This document shows positions 46,122 through 57,849 of a stretch of 64,000 nt of DNA, piece by piece; position 1 is the first letter of the stretch, and each line of letters opens with the position of its first letter. Under the pieces are notes generated by a model. The model was not told the origin of the DNA. It saw only the letters and a program-made list of their open reading frames with translations, and made no database searches. The translations under genes were made by a program, and so were the position numbers. Source of the DNA: Ditylenchus dipsaci (Eukaryota > Nematoda > Chromadorea > Rhabditida > Anguinidae). The stretch lies in contig SADC01001278.1 of NCBI GenBank assembly GCA_004194705.1, positions 248,001-312,000 on the forward strand, given 5' to 3'.

Positions 46122-48187
46122 CTAAAAGATTTGATTGCTAACATTTTGATCTTCTTCTGAATTTACCAAATCAGTTAGTATGCCAAAATATGCTAAATTG
46201 GCAGGATCTGTTGGTTGATCAGTTTGATCGTCAGGCAAGTCAGGTGACTGCTGCTGTTGAAAAGCTTGTAAGTAGTTAAAATCTTCTGAAGGCAATTGTT
46301 CTTGTACTTGGCTATTGCCATTTTCTTGATTTCCAATCACAAGCACCGTTTCCACAGGAGAATTGCCTTAATTAATTTCATGGTAATTTTTCATAAATTT
46401 TTGTAGACAATTATAAAATTACAAGCCAAACAAGCGCCTATACAGGCGCCATCATAAACATGCACACATTCGCAATTAATTTTCTCAAAGCGTTTTCAAA
46501 GATTTTAAATAAGGAATGGTTCGACAACCGTCCAAAATTTGCCTTATAAACCGCTCAGGAAACCGCTGACCGCTCAGGCTGAATTTTTATTAGCTACTAC
46601 TACCCGAAAAACTGAGTCGATTTCAAAAAAAATTAGCCGAAATAGTTAATCTTAAATGGGTTTAAAAGCGTGACGAACAATTTTTGGGGTTTCAGGTTTG
46701 AAGGCCCCAGGACCCCCGCATACCTGGTTTTTCGCACTTTTCTGGCAAAACTCAAAACTTTAAGCACCACATGTCACTTCTGATGAGTTTTCTGAACTCT
46801 AAAACCCAGATTATCCATAGAAACTTAAGAATTAAGAGATTTGTAAATGGGAAGTGGGTTAAAAGTTAGACGGACATTTAGCGCTACAAATCATTAGATA
46901 AGACTTAGTTGGGCGAGAATTAGTGAGAGGCGCGTAGCGCCTCTCACTAATCCAGTCAGAGATATTTCAAAATGTATATACACTTACTGGGAATCAAATA
47001 TTTTGCCTTTCAAATAATTTCCGGGCTCTCGGGTTCGATGACCCCCTTGAGCATAACCATTTTTCTAACTTTTATGGCAAAACTTAAAAAATAGTAGATC
47101 ACATGTCAATTCTGATAGCATTAGCGTGCTCAGCATACTCGGTTCAGCCTTAGAAACTATGAGAATGAAGGGTTGCATTAACAAAAAGTGGGTTAAAAAG
47201 TGTGACACCAAAAAGCGTTACGAAGAGCCCTATCAAAATACTATATGTAGATAATAATACTTCTCGTAAAAGCCAAAATGTCATTTTAAATTTCTTAGAC
47301 GCAAAGGAGACCTGTGTTATACCCTTTTACTTTTTTAAACATTTTGAGTCTGTTATATCTTGCGACTAAGCACAAACTAAAAACGACAGGAGAGCAAGGC
47401 AATCTTACGGTGGCACACATAACAGCAGAACTACCAAATTGGCATAAATATAATAACCTGCAGCTAAATCATCATACTGTTGCAAGCCGATGTTATCACC
47501 ATTCCAGTAAGCACCTGTATCTACAGCCGCATTGCCTGTGAAATCATTTCTATCGACCCCCTTATAGGCTTCTGGAACAAGGTCTAGTAAGTTTTGTCCA
47601 TGTTTTATGCCTCCAGTATTGGTATTAGATGCAGCTGTCCCGGCAACACATAGGCTACATTCATTGACACAAATCTCAGCTACATTCGCAGTCTAAATAA
47701 TACGGACATTAAAACTATTTACATTTTTTATTTTACCGAACAAACAATACAAAAGTTGCCAGTCAACTGAGGACACTGACGTTTCAGCCTTTCTTAATCA
47801 AACATAAGTAGCAAACAAGATTTTTTCTCTTAAAATACCTATGGATGTGCCTTCTATGCTTGGAACTCCAGTGCCCTGAACCGAGCACTGTTGACATTGG
47901 CCTGGACACAATTCTTCCACACTGGCGTGCTGTAAATGTGATTTTTTAAATTTTTAGGGAATATTGAAAAAAAAAGAACTAGCTTGACAATGTGCACAAT
48001 AAACTCCAGTTACTTTTTCACACAACTTGTGGTAGCCTTCTATACAATTTTTTAGCCATGTGTTTTAAAAAATGGCCGTTAATATACCTAGCTCTTCTGG
48101 CGTGTATTTTGAAGTAGTAGATACAATATCTACCAATATATATATTGTAGAAAGAAAAAAATAAAGTATTTTAAAGTGCCTTATCAT
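46122..48187 (-). CDS. Secreted Cys-rich then acidic protein, 237 aa, family unknown
   Basis: Five exons join in phase: 48187-48088, 48039-47984, 47929-47839, 47679-47458 and 46366-46122. The start MIRHFKILYFFLSTIYILVD is a clear signal peptide. Next come TSKYTPEELEGYHKLCEK and the cysteine cluster VYCAHCQ, LCPGQCQQCS, ICVNECSLCVAG. The second half lacks cysteines and is rich in Asn, Asp, Gln and Gly (DDLAAGNSPVETVLVIGNQE, PDLPDDQTDQPTDP), ending SNQIF. The first intron is 48 bp and the second 54 bp with a GC donor (CA-A/GCTAGT). Use of the AATGTAG acceptor at 47680 keeps the frame where the nearby ATTTAG would not. The protein is probably exported. CxxC pairs suggest a disulfide knot or metal site, but I cannot name a domain. 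Confidence 0.65.
46919..46951. repeat. Perfect 15-bp stem hairpin
   Basis: ATTAGTGAGAGGCGC, then GTA, then GCGCCTCTCACTAAT is a perfect inverted repeat with a three-base loop, GC-rich in AT-rich surroundings. It sits in the last intron of the secreted Cys-rich gene. Flanking segments at about 46680-46900 and 46960-47220 share motifs (CACATGTCA, AAGTGGGTTAAAA), suggesting a duplicated element. Confidence 0.6.
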
Positions 48188-48824
48188 AGCCAGTGTTAGC
48201 CAAATAATCGTGTAATACTTTTTCAAATCCAAAAATTTTTATGTGAATCGAAAAATTGCATGCTGATTAAACAAAAAAATATATATAGTAACAAAGAGAT
48301 ATAGCGTATTAACTTTCAAAATAACAAACAAACATTGAGCCTATTTATAGTATGTTGTTCTTTTTGTTTTTAAACTACTAATGGTAGGCGAAATTCAAAA
48401 GAATTTCTGTTTAACACGTGGCTGATTCTAAGACCCGTTAGTCTAACAGGTGCCTCAAGTGTCAATGAATAACGAAATCACCGAGAATCCGCAAAGCAAG
48501 GAAGTGTGTCCACAAATAGGGTTGTTGAAACGAATATCGGATTCCGGATAAAATCCGGTAATCTGAAAGTTTTCTGGATATTGGATCGGATATCTGAAAA
48601 TTTCGGATATCCGATCAGAGAAGTAAAAATAAAATCTGGATGCTCGTGAAAGTTTCAAAATGTGTACAAAATTATCTTGGTCAAAGGTTCCCAGTGTACT
48701 TTTGAGCTTATTATTAAAGGTAAAATATTGTTAAAAGAAAATTTCAAAACTTAGGCTTTGTGGTCCTGCATCTTGTATACAAATCACTTGAAAGTGACTC
48801 TGGACTCACCACTTTAAGTGATTA

Positions 48825-48984
48825 CAGTCGAGCTCCGATATAACGCCAGCCAAAAATGGACCGATTTGGTCAGCTTTGACTAAAATTTAGTCAAATGAAG
48901 CCCCAATCCCCCGATTTAACGCCACCCCTTCATAACGCCACCAACCAGCGGTCCCAGGGGTGTTGTTACATCGGAGTTCGACTG
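48825..48984. mobile_element. Pogo-like MITE
   Basis: Ends CAGTCGAGCTCCGATATAAC and TTACATCGGAGTTCGACTG are inverted, with TA at 48823-48824 and 48985-48986. Confidence 0.7.
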
Positions 48985-50365
48985 TATAAGGTTGATAGGG
49001 TATCTAGCGTTACAAAAACATTTTAGCACTTTGTTATGTCGCAGTTCAATAGCTACAAAATCATTTTCACAGAATAATTTTAAAAAGTTTAGGTGTTGAA
49101 CTATAGCTTTTTGAAAATTTTGAAGTTTGGATTCCTGCTCGAAAAGCACATTTTTGCCAAGGATATAAAAAAGACCAAAAAGACGCATATTTTTATGCAC
49201 AAAACAATGACTCCTGGACTTTGCTGCGACAAATTGTCTAAACAAATAAATTTTATATCATAGAAAGGGAAGTAAATAATAACTTCCCCAGAAGTAAATA
49301 AGTGCCGGTTCTTATATGAAAAAGTATTAATTTTTTTTGAAAAGAACTGTGGCTTAGTTTCTAATATTTTTGTTTTTAGATGATAGCCAACATTCTGGGC
49401 TACAACGAACCACATAGCTTTCTTGGGCTTTCCTATAGAAAATGCCGAAAAAATCAAATGAATGGAAAACGTGATGGACGCGCAAACACAGTCCAAATAC
49501 TATATAGAGAGTCCGTCTTTCCTTTACTAACACCTACTTTCCTTACCTTCGCCTAATTTAAAGTCTTGTTTTTAGCATTGTATCTTTAACCCGCTTTTTA
49601 AAAATTTAAAACTCCCCATTATTTTGCAGCATATTTTATAAGCTACAAATTTTGCATTATGATTTCTAAAACAGTGTGTTCTCAAAATCTTAAGTGACCT
49701 AAATTTACATCTTTTTGTTAAATGTTTTCTTTAGAAAGATAAACCTTTCAGGTAGATATAGTGGTTTAGCCATCTCTTTCTTCGTATTATGTGTGTAATT
49801 AATTACTACTGTTTCTCCACCAGGTCATCCTTTTCGTTTATTTTTGGTTGAGTTTAGTTTAAAAATGTGCTCCCATTTACTTATGTAAGTGTGAAAAAAA
49901 CTTGATTGCATTTTTTGTTTCGGGAAAAAAGCAATTTATCTTGCTATAGCTAGCTCTTTTTGTCTGAATTATTTGGGTTAGTCATCAGTTTGTCTTTTGT
50001 GTGATGCAATCAATAAAAAGGCTAATAAAAAGAACAAAGCACAACATACTTTAAGCTTACTATTAGTTTAAAAAATATTTCAATTTTTTTCACAGGATGA
50101 AATACATGGAATTTGGTGGAGATTTTATCTTTCTGTCCATTTAAAAAATCAAGTTTTAGGGATTTCCCTGGATAGGAATGACTAAGCCAGTGATGACCAG
50201 CAAAACCATCTGCATCAGAGATTAAATCTAATGCTTTTCATCCAACCCGGAACACTGATTCACTTGCTAATTTTGTTTAAAAATGTCTGGTTGCTGTGCT
50301 CAGACTGATTTGCTACGTTTTCTTGTGCTTGTCTCACTTTAAATCACGTTTGTAGATTAGGAGAT

Positions 50366-50482
50366 ATGAAATCTAGTTTATCTTTCTTTTCTTTGTTTTT
50401 ATTTTTGATAGTAGATTCTGTGAAAACAAAAAACTTTAGTGCTTACGGATCATCAGATGGCATTTTTCACAAATTTAAATAA
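50366..50482 (+). CDS. Possible small secreted peptide, 38 aa
   Basis: MKSSLSFFSLFLFLIVDSVK is a strong signal-peptide pattern, followed by TKNFSAYGSSDGIFHKFK and TAA. It stands alone in a gene-poor stretch. It could be a short secreted peptide, a first exon, or a chance frame in T-rich DNA. Confidence 0.25.
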   Translation: MKSSLSFFSLFLFLIVDSVKTKNFSAYGSSDGIFHKFK

Positions 50483-52244
50483 TACCTAAAACAATAATCT
50501 TTTTGTAACTTAGGTGTAGCTTTAAACGCATACAGATTACAATCCCCACAACATAGGCCCAAGAGTTTGTTCCTGCCCAAGGAACGACACTTTTTTAACC
50601 GAATTTTCGAAGTTTTATGTTGCAAGGACTCCAATTTTTTTGGATTTTTTTTTGAAAACACCTTGATTTTGTCATTTAGACTGTAGTGACAGCGCTGGCT
50701 ATAGCATTTGCCTTTTAGGATTAACGTCATGTTATATAAGGCGTTGCGGGTTTTAGTGGTCAAAAATGAGGTTCTTAGAAACGATCGGTGAAATCGGAGT
50801 CCTTTCGATATTAGGGATTAGACTGACAAATCAGAATTAACAAGAGATTTCGAAAATTTAAAAAAATGTGGGGAACAAACTTTTTGGATTTATGTTGTAG
50901 CGATTATATAGTCCAAGCCTATAGCTGAAGGTACAAATTTATTAAATTCTAAATAAATTTACTCAGTTGATTATAAAGTTAATACATATTCTTGTAAGTC
51001 GATTTTTGATTTTAAGAACCCCCAGAAGTTCATACTTGCCCACAGTCCGAGACTTTTTTGATCCAGATATATAAATGTTTAGTCGGTTGTGATTTAGAAA
51101 ACCGTTTTTTTCTTAACAAAATTCTTGCTATTTTTCGCATAAGACTAATCAAAGACAACTGGCGAAAGACTTCAAATATTGGATCGAAAAAGTATTAGAC
51201 GGAAGAGAACAAACTTAGGCTGGTCTTTTAAATTAAGTCGTCTGCATAAAGTCAATCTTCGAATAGACGTCATCTTACGGCCAGTTCCTAATTTTTTCAA
51301 CAACATCTACTTTATTAATAGCTCATCTGGTAGCCCTGAATCTTAGCTACAGAATGACACCAAGAGAAACTTTTTGAAAATCTAAAAAAAGGTTATGGCT
51401 TAAATCTGATTTAGCATTTGCAAACAGCCTCCTCTATGTGTTTTCGCCTTAAGTGAATCGGCAACATTTTTAAAATTTTAATATTCTTTTTATGATTTTC
51501 AATGACTTATATATCTTTGCAGTGAGGTCACCTTAAAAAGTTACTTCTCGTAAAAAAAATCGCCGCAGACTCGGCTGTAAGTGTAAATCTCAAAAAAAAG
51601 CACGTTTGAGAGTCTAGCACAAAAACTATCTTTTACCACACGCATCACTAAAATCTATGACAAAACCCAAAAGATATAAATCTCTGGTGAACAACCTATT
51701 TCCTGTTCTCTGTGAAATAATCAGCAGGATCTTTCAGAAACCTTTTTTTCATTCAGTTTTGCTTCCTTTATTAATAAAACTATTGACAACAAAGAGACTT
51801 TTTGAGTGGAACACCCTTTCGTTCTTTTAGGCTTTGTTCTTTTCATTGGAATGCATTTAGCATTGATATACCATGAAATTATGCGCCACACATTTACAAC
51901 CACCGCAAAAGTCTTTTAAAAGTGAGAATACAAAAAAAACTACTCAACATCAGTTTTTTAGTAATTTAAGTCCGTGTAGGCGTTAAACAGTTAGTCCCAA
52001 AACTGGTGTGGACTAAAACAGCTCACCTTAAGAAACAAAAGAATAATAAAAAGAGAGTGATTAAAAGAAATTATTACACAATTGTGCAATATACTGACAA
52101 AAACTGCCTATAGTTCTGGTATTTGTGTAATAATAGTATCTCGTCTCAGTTTCACACAGGTCTAGCACTGGGAGCACTTTTTTAGATGATCCTTGTGTTA
52201 TTGTTTCATAAGTTCATTGCAGCCAAAAGGTGTAACACTGAGAG

Positions 52245-52322
52245 TATATAAGCCTGGCACCAGATTGCATATTAACAATTGCTTCGTTTGATTTTTTCAA
52301 ATTAGTAAATTTTAGTTTGATT
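52245..52322 (+). promoter_or_regulatory. Candidate TATA promoter with short first exon
   Basis: TATATAAG at 52245-52252 is followed about 70 bp later by a good donor, GATT/GTAAGA at 52323. No downstream coding exon was found before 55425. It could be a distal alternative promoter of the Ala/Pro-rich secreted gene, or chance. Confidence 0.25.
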
Positions 52323-53756
52323 GTAAGAATGCTTTGGGTTAGTAGTTAGCTTCTAAAGTTGTCATCCAGATTATTGTCTTGACCCTTTAGTTAAACCCTA
52401 AGACTCCAAGCCAAAACACTTAAATTGTTGAAACGCACGAACTTATCTAAAAAATATAATTTCCGAGCTATGCCTTGCAAACCCTCCATAGTTTGGGTCG
52501 CTCTCAATATTTTTCCATGTTATTCGATGCACTGAGACGTATAACAGGGTATAACCACCCTTGGTTTAACCGCAAATTTTATTTCTGGATGTCTAGATCC
52601 CCTGATTTTTTTACAATTTATAATTGTAGCAAAATGGGCACTTGTTTATTTTAGGGGTGGGGGTGGTTGGGGCCCTGCTTTGAAAACACGTTTTTACCAA
52701 AGTAACTGACTACTTGGGTACCTACAAAAGACTAGAAAGACGTACATTTTGACACAAACGTCTGATTTTTTCACTCATATGCGCTGGCCTATCCTTCGCC
52801 CCAGCCTAAGCGAGAAAGTTGGTTATACATAGGGCCCTTCAAACCTCCCCCTCCTCGAAGTAAACAAGTGCCGAAAAATGAGCTAAGGTGACCAAGGCAT
52901 TTGATAAAGGGTGAGGGAACTTTCATATGCGCGTCGCACTAGGTAGACAGTTCAAATCCTCCTTGGTGAACACCTCATTCCTTATTTATCTAAAACCTAT
53001 TTTATTACTCCTAAATAACCTATTTTTTGTTAGGCTATAAAAAATGGCATGAAAACTTAGATTCTAACTAATTTTTGTGTCTAAATATTATTGTAAATAA
53101 TATAAAGGTCAATATTCTCCACAATTTTTTTTTTCGCAAAGAAGAAATTCAGAAAGTAGAACCAAAAATTGAGTGATAGCTCATCAACTACCAAAAACCC
53201 TTGGGCAAAATAGGAAAGTCTTTTCTCTTTACTCAATTAAACATTTTCTGTTGCCAAAAGACATGTGGATTATAGCAACAAATATATGTTGAAAGCTTTG
53301 TGTAAGGACTAAATCACGATGCATCTACCATCACAAGATCTAAAAAAATAAAAAACACCAAGAAAAAAACTTGGGAAACCTTTTTATTTTTCTCTTTCAC
53401 CAAATCAACCAGATCTTTTATGTTTTATTATTTTTGCGGTTTTGATCATAAACCTTAGTCTAGCTATTATAAATCTTAAAACAGGTGCCTGCTTTATTTA
53501 TTTTCATCTTTTAAACTTTGGACATTTGCAGAGTAAATGAGCAATAAGTTAGGTCATAGAAATCAGTCAACCACTCAGCAATTGTTCAATCAGGGCAAAT
53601 CTTGAGGTAATAGGGAGTGTGTGTCATTATTATCTGGTTGACAGCTGTGTCCACCTGTCTTTCATATTTCACCACAAGGTCTTAGAGAATAGCAAGCGTG
53701 AAGGTCAAATTTCCCAGCCCTTTAGTTGAGTTTTGCAGACATTATTCATAACTTAC

Positions 53757-53816
53757 CCTGTTTTGTGCTTTCGAAGCCGCCATCAACTTTCCCATCTGTG
53801 TGTAAAGGTCGATAAC
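53757..53816 (-). CDS. Orphan 60-nt coding-like exon
   Basis: The segment lies between an AAAATAG acceptor and a perfect GTAAGT donor and encodes VIDLYTQMGKLMAASKAQNR in phase 0 at both sides. Composition and splice sites look real, but I found no partner exons. Its gene may have large introns or lie partly outside the window. Confidence 0.3.
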
Positions 53817-55147
53817 CTATTTTGCAAAGAAATAAATGATAAATGGTTTTTGTCAAAGTGATTTGCATTTTTTCATTCATTCAAGAAAGGAAAAAAATTA
53901 GATTTTGGCGCAGAAATTTTTTTCAGCTTTTTAAAGAAGGAATAAATTTTTTGTGAGAACACTAAGTTTTTGAGAGCATTGTTCAGGGTTTTTTCAAATA
54001 AAGCTCTCTTTTGAAAAACATAAATTCTTTTATCTCTCAAATTTCTGGCTCGAAATAGGTGCTTTTAGTTAAAACTTTGGATGTTTTTTCTAAGAAAGGA
54101 TTTTACAAAAAAAAAAGTACGAGGGTTTGGCAAGCTGGTTCGAAATTGAGATTTTCGGAATGTACTTAAAATCATCATTAAAAAAACATCTGTACAAAAG
54201 CCCTTGATAGTAATAAATAGGCCCTGAGCCTAAGCCCAAGCCTAAGCCTAAATTATTGGGAGGGTTATATTCCAGTGGTGCCATAATTTCATAATAATTA
54301 ATAATTTTATTGAATAATTTTATCTTATTTTCAAGTAGCATGTTCGTCGCTCATGGAAATTTTTAAATGGGCGGGTACCATGTGAATTCAAAAAAAGTTA
54401 TTTAAATTCTAGTTTGTGATTGGATAAATAGGTATTGAAAACACTTTAGCTGTGTAACATAACAATCGGAGGCTCAATAGTGAGTTTTCTAAGCTAAAAA
54501 TCAAGCAGCGGTGGACTACGAAAGTCGGTCGTCAGTTTGATTCTGACTGAAAGCAATGTTTCTCCTTGAATTTTACTAAAATTCACGTCTCAATTTCAAT
54601 GGTACCCGCCTTTCTAAATATTCCCATCGCTCCTTTAAGCGGTTAAAGGATAACTTTTTGTGAGAAATTAAGAAAGCATATACGGTGAAAAAACTTAATT
54701 TGAATTCCATAACCACGAAAAAAAAATTTTTTAAAAAAAAGTAGCATTGGCTCTCTGATTAAAATTTTTAATAGTGTCTTTTCTGTCTAAATCTTATAGA
54801 CCTGTTTTATGGCCCGTATCTTACTTTTTGGCTCACTAAAGTATCCTTGCCAACCAACCGATAAAAAAGAACAAAACACAACACAAAATCGATGCCAATA
54901 GCAGTCATTTTTCACTCTTTCAGACATTTTTCAGACACACAGCAAAAGAAGATTTTTACGTCTATACTTAGCTCTGAAATCCCATTAAAAAGCATAGACC
55001 TTTTCTCTTTTTTCTAAGCTAAAAATCAAGTTAAAACAGCGATGAGAAAGGGGGAGGAGAACACTAGAAGAAAGCAGTCTTCTCTGTTTCAATAGGGGCG
55101 TGCCTGTCCTTGGTGGCAGACCCGTCATACTATTTATCCAATCAGTC

Positions 55148-55157
55148 TATATAAAAG
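55148..55157 (+). promoter_or_regulatory. TATA box of the Ala/Pro/Glu/Lys secreted gene
   Basis: TATATAAAAG lies about 265 bp upstream of the coding exon acceptor at 55411-55412. Transcription would begin near 55178. A donor TTTA/GTAACT at 55313 and the TTTTTTTGCAG acceptor imply a 5' UTR intron of about 100 bp. Confidence 0.6.
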
Positions 55158-55424
55158 GTCTTGAGTGTTTTCAGGGGGAGTGGCTATTCTAACCTATTTT
55201 TGGGGATCGCTACTCAGATTCTTGCAGTCCACAACCAGGGCAGTCATATTGAAATATCTTTAGAGAATTCATTTAACCTTTTTTAGTCTGCCCTTTCTTG
55301 AAATTTTAGTTTAGTAACTATAGCTTTGAATACTGTAATTTTTGCTGTAATTTTCTTTATATTTTATGTGAAATGTTTTGCAATTACTTTTACCTAATTG
55401 ATTTTTTTGCAGAATCCATTAACT

Positions 55425-56636
55425 ATGAAATTTGCTTTGGTATGCCTTCTGGCTTTAGCCGCCGTCGCCTTCTCAGCGCCAGTCCCAGAAGAAGCAGCAG
55501 CAAAAGCAGAAACCCCCGCCGAAAAGCTAGCTGATGCCCCAGCCACTGAAAAGAAAGAGGAAACCCCAGCTAACGCCCCAGCCGCAGATGCTGCAGCAGC
55601 TCCAGCTGCCGACAAGCCCGCTGCCGATGCTCCTGCTGCAGAAAAGCCAGCTGATGCTGCAGCTCCAGCCGCTGAAAAAGCTGCCGATGCTCCAGCTGCT
55701 GAGAAAAAAGAAGAGACCCCTGCTGCCGATAAGCCAGCTGCTGATGCCGCAGCTCCAGCTGCTGAAAAGCCCGCTGAGGCTTCCGAGAAGAAAGAGGAAG
55801 CCGCTGCCCCCGCTGCTGAGAAGTCTGCTGATGCGGCCGCTGCCCCAGCCACCGAGAAGGCAGCTGATGCTCCAGCTGCTGAGAAGAAGGAGGATACCCC
55901 CGCTGCTGATGCCGCTGCTGCCCCGGCCGCCGAGAAGAAAGAGGAAGCCGCTGCCCCAGCTGCCGAGAAAAAAGAGGAAGCCGCTGCCCCAGCCGCTGAG
56001 ATCAAGCAAAAGGATGCCCCGCCGCTGCCGATGCTGCCCCAATTGCTGGAGTTGAAGGAGGCGAGAAGAAAGTAGAGGCTGAGAAGGCTGCTGATGCCCC
56101 TGCTGCTGAGGTTTGTTTATAATTATGAATATTTTCAAAATAATTGGGTCTTTTGGGTGACCAAAGATTACTAAACAAGATTTTTGCAGAACAAAACTTA
56201 TCTTTTTTTTATTGCAGCCAAAGAAAGAGGAGAACGCCGCCGCTGCACCAGAGAAGGCCGCTGAGGTGAGCATACTTTTTATTTGATTTATGTGTCCTTT
56301 TTAATAAAAAGAAATATTGCAGGAAAAGAAGGAAGATGTCCCAGCCACCGCTGCTGAAAAGCCAGCTGAAGCTCCAGCTGCCGATGCCGCTGCTGCCACA
56401 GCTGCCGAGAAGAAGGAGGAAACCCTGCTGCCGCCCCAGCTGCCGATGCTCCAGCTGCTGACAAGCCTGCCGCTGATGCCCCAGCTTCCGCTGAGAAGCC
56501 AGCTGCTGATGCCCCAGCTGCTGAGAAGAAAGAGGAGGCCACACCCGAGAAGAAGTCGGAGGAGTCCGCATCTAAGCCAGAGTCCAAGGAAAGCGCAGAG
56601 TCTGTGGAATCCAAAGAAGCAGAGAAAAAGGAGTAG
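55425..56636 (+). CDS. Secreted Ala/Pro/Glu/Lys-rich low-complexity repeat protein (two frame breaks)
   Basis: Exons are 55425-56110, 56218-56265 and 56323-56636. The start MKFALVCLLALAAVAFSAPV is a classic signal peptide with likely cleavage after FSA. The remainder repeats APAAEKKEE, ADAPAAEKPA and similar units, and the original frame would end ESKEAEKKE for about 349 residues. The first and third exons are each one base short of fitting: near the CCCC at 56017-56020 and near CCC at 56423-56425 the repeat continues in another frame. Read literally, the first exon stops at 56073-56075 and the second break gives Leu/Pro/Arg-rich sequence. The gene is much more GC-rich than its surroundings and has a TATA box, consistent with high expression. 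The composition predicts a disordered, highly charged extracellular protein. The family is unknown. Confidence 0.75.
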
Positions 56637-56692
56637 ATAGTCACACTGTTTTGTATTTTTAAATATTTTTTTGCTAATTATGAATTTGTTTG

Positions 56693-56698
56693 AATAAA
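56693..56698 (+). terminator. Polyadenylation signal AATAAA
   Basis: AATAAA follows the stop of the Ala/Pro-rich gene by about 57 bp in an AT-rich tail. Confidence 0.7.
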
Positions 56699-56735
56699 TG
56701 AAAAACTTTATTTATGCAACATCCTTGAATAAGCC

Positions 56736-56971
56736 TACCGTATTCTCTCTAACTATAAACCCGGTTCTATAATTTTTCAACCTCCCGAAATCGGAAAATT
56801 TTGAATTTGATTTCGAGATTTTCGGGTGCTCCACCAAGATCTAAAAAATGGAATCGGTATAGCTCGTAAGAGCTAAGAAAACGCAATAAACAGATTTGCA
56901 AAATATTCACTACACTACGATATATAGACCCGCAAATTCGAGGGGGGTCTAGAATAAGAGAGAATATGGTA
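56736..56971. mobile_element. ACCGTATT-type MITE
   Basis: TACCGTATTCTCTCTAACTA at the left and AAGAGAGAATATGGTA at the right are inverted. It lies between the Ala/Pro-rich gene and bestrophin. Confidence 0.6.
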
Positions 56972-57126
56972 CAAGCCGTACTCTGCATCCTGTAAGTGAT
57001 CAACTCTTTCAGGACGTCTAGAAACGTATTACAATTTTTTGAGGGCTAAAGTTTCTCTTGAGGTCAATTTACATAAACCGTTTTCGACCTGGACATGTTT
57101 TCATCTTATTTTTCTACCAAAAACAT

Positions 57127-57540
57127 TCAGGGGGCTTATGGCTCATTTATAAACGTTGTCGTCGTCGTCGTTGTCGTTGAAAAAAGGTTTTATAAAGGCG
57201 CTTTTACGCCAACAACAACGACAACGCCAACGACGACGACAACGACAACGAATTTTTTTTCTTCCAAATCGGACAAATTTTGCATTTTAAGTCAGAATTT
57301 TGAGGATTAACTAAATTTTTCATACGTTTCCCTCGAAATCTCTACTGAAAATGAGAAATTTGTCCAATTTGGAATGAAAAAATTCGTTGTTTTTGGCGTC
57401 ATCGCTGTCGCTGGCGTTGGATTTTTCATAAATAGGTCGTCGTTGTCAAAAAAGGGTTTTATAAAACAAAATATTCCAACGACAACGACGACAATGACAA
57501 CGACAACGTTTATGAATGAGCCATTAGGCTTACCCTGGAT
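57127..57540. mobile_element. Inverted-repeat element with CGT/ACG trinucleotide arms
   Basis: TTATGGCTCATTTATAAACG at the left and CGTTTATGAATGAGCCATTA at the right are inverted copies. Next to them are (GTC)n/(GTT)n and (ACG)n-like runs in mirrored order, twice in each half. The superfamily is unclear and no clean target duplication was found. Confidence 0.65.
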
Positions 57541-57849
57541 ACTGCTATCAAGACGTCGAGCAGTTCATCCACGTCATCGAAGACCTTTCCCTCTTGTTTT
57601 TTCAGTTGAAGGGCAGTGTAAGAAATTTTAGACAATATTACCAGCATCTTTTTTTCTTCTTAAGTGCAATAGAAACATACTTCCAAGAGTTTATACTATA
57701 AATATCTTTGAGTGTTTGAGTTTCAATTTTCTTTTATGGCTGTGCGCCAATTACAAATTATTTTATAGACTATTCGGTAAAATCTTTCCTTTTGCTCAAA
57801 CATTGATGTTTAGAGCAAGAAAGAAAGTTTGTACTGGCTAGTCTAAAAA

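Larger units (their letters stand above)
48188..55147. other. Long gene-poor stretch
   Basis: Supported or candidate items here are a pogo-like MITE (48825-48984), a dispersed repeat near 49380-49510, a small secreted-peptide frame (50366-50482), degenerate pogo-like arms near 50560-50900 and 51000-51240, a TATA/first-exon candidate near 52245 and an orphan exon (53757-53816). The rest shows no coding signal I could defend. Confidence 0.5.

Noticed and set aside
52905..52995. tRNA-like segment (GCGCGTCGCACTAGGTAGAC, AGTTCAAATCC)
   Set aside because: A B-box-like stretch is present, but I cannot fold a cloverleaf and there is no matching SINE tail.
55394..56571. Long Ser/Ala/Gly- and Leu/Gln-rich open frames on both strands over the Ala/Pro gene
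   Set aside because: They are by-products of the GC-rich GCN/CCN repeat. Only the frame with the signal peptide and splice-consistent exons makes sense.
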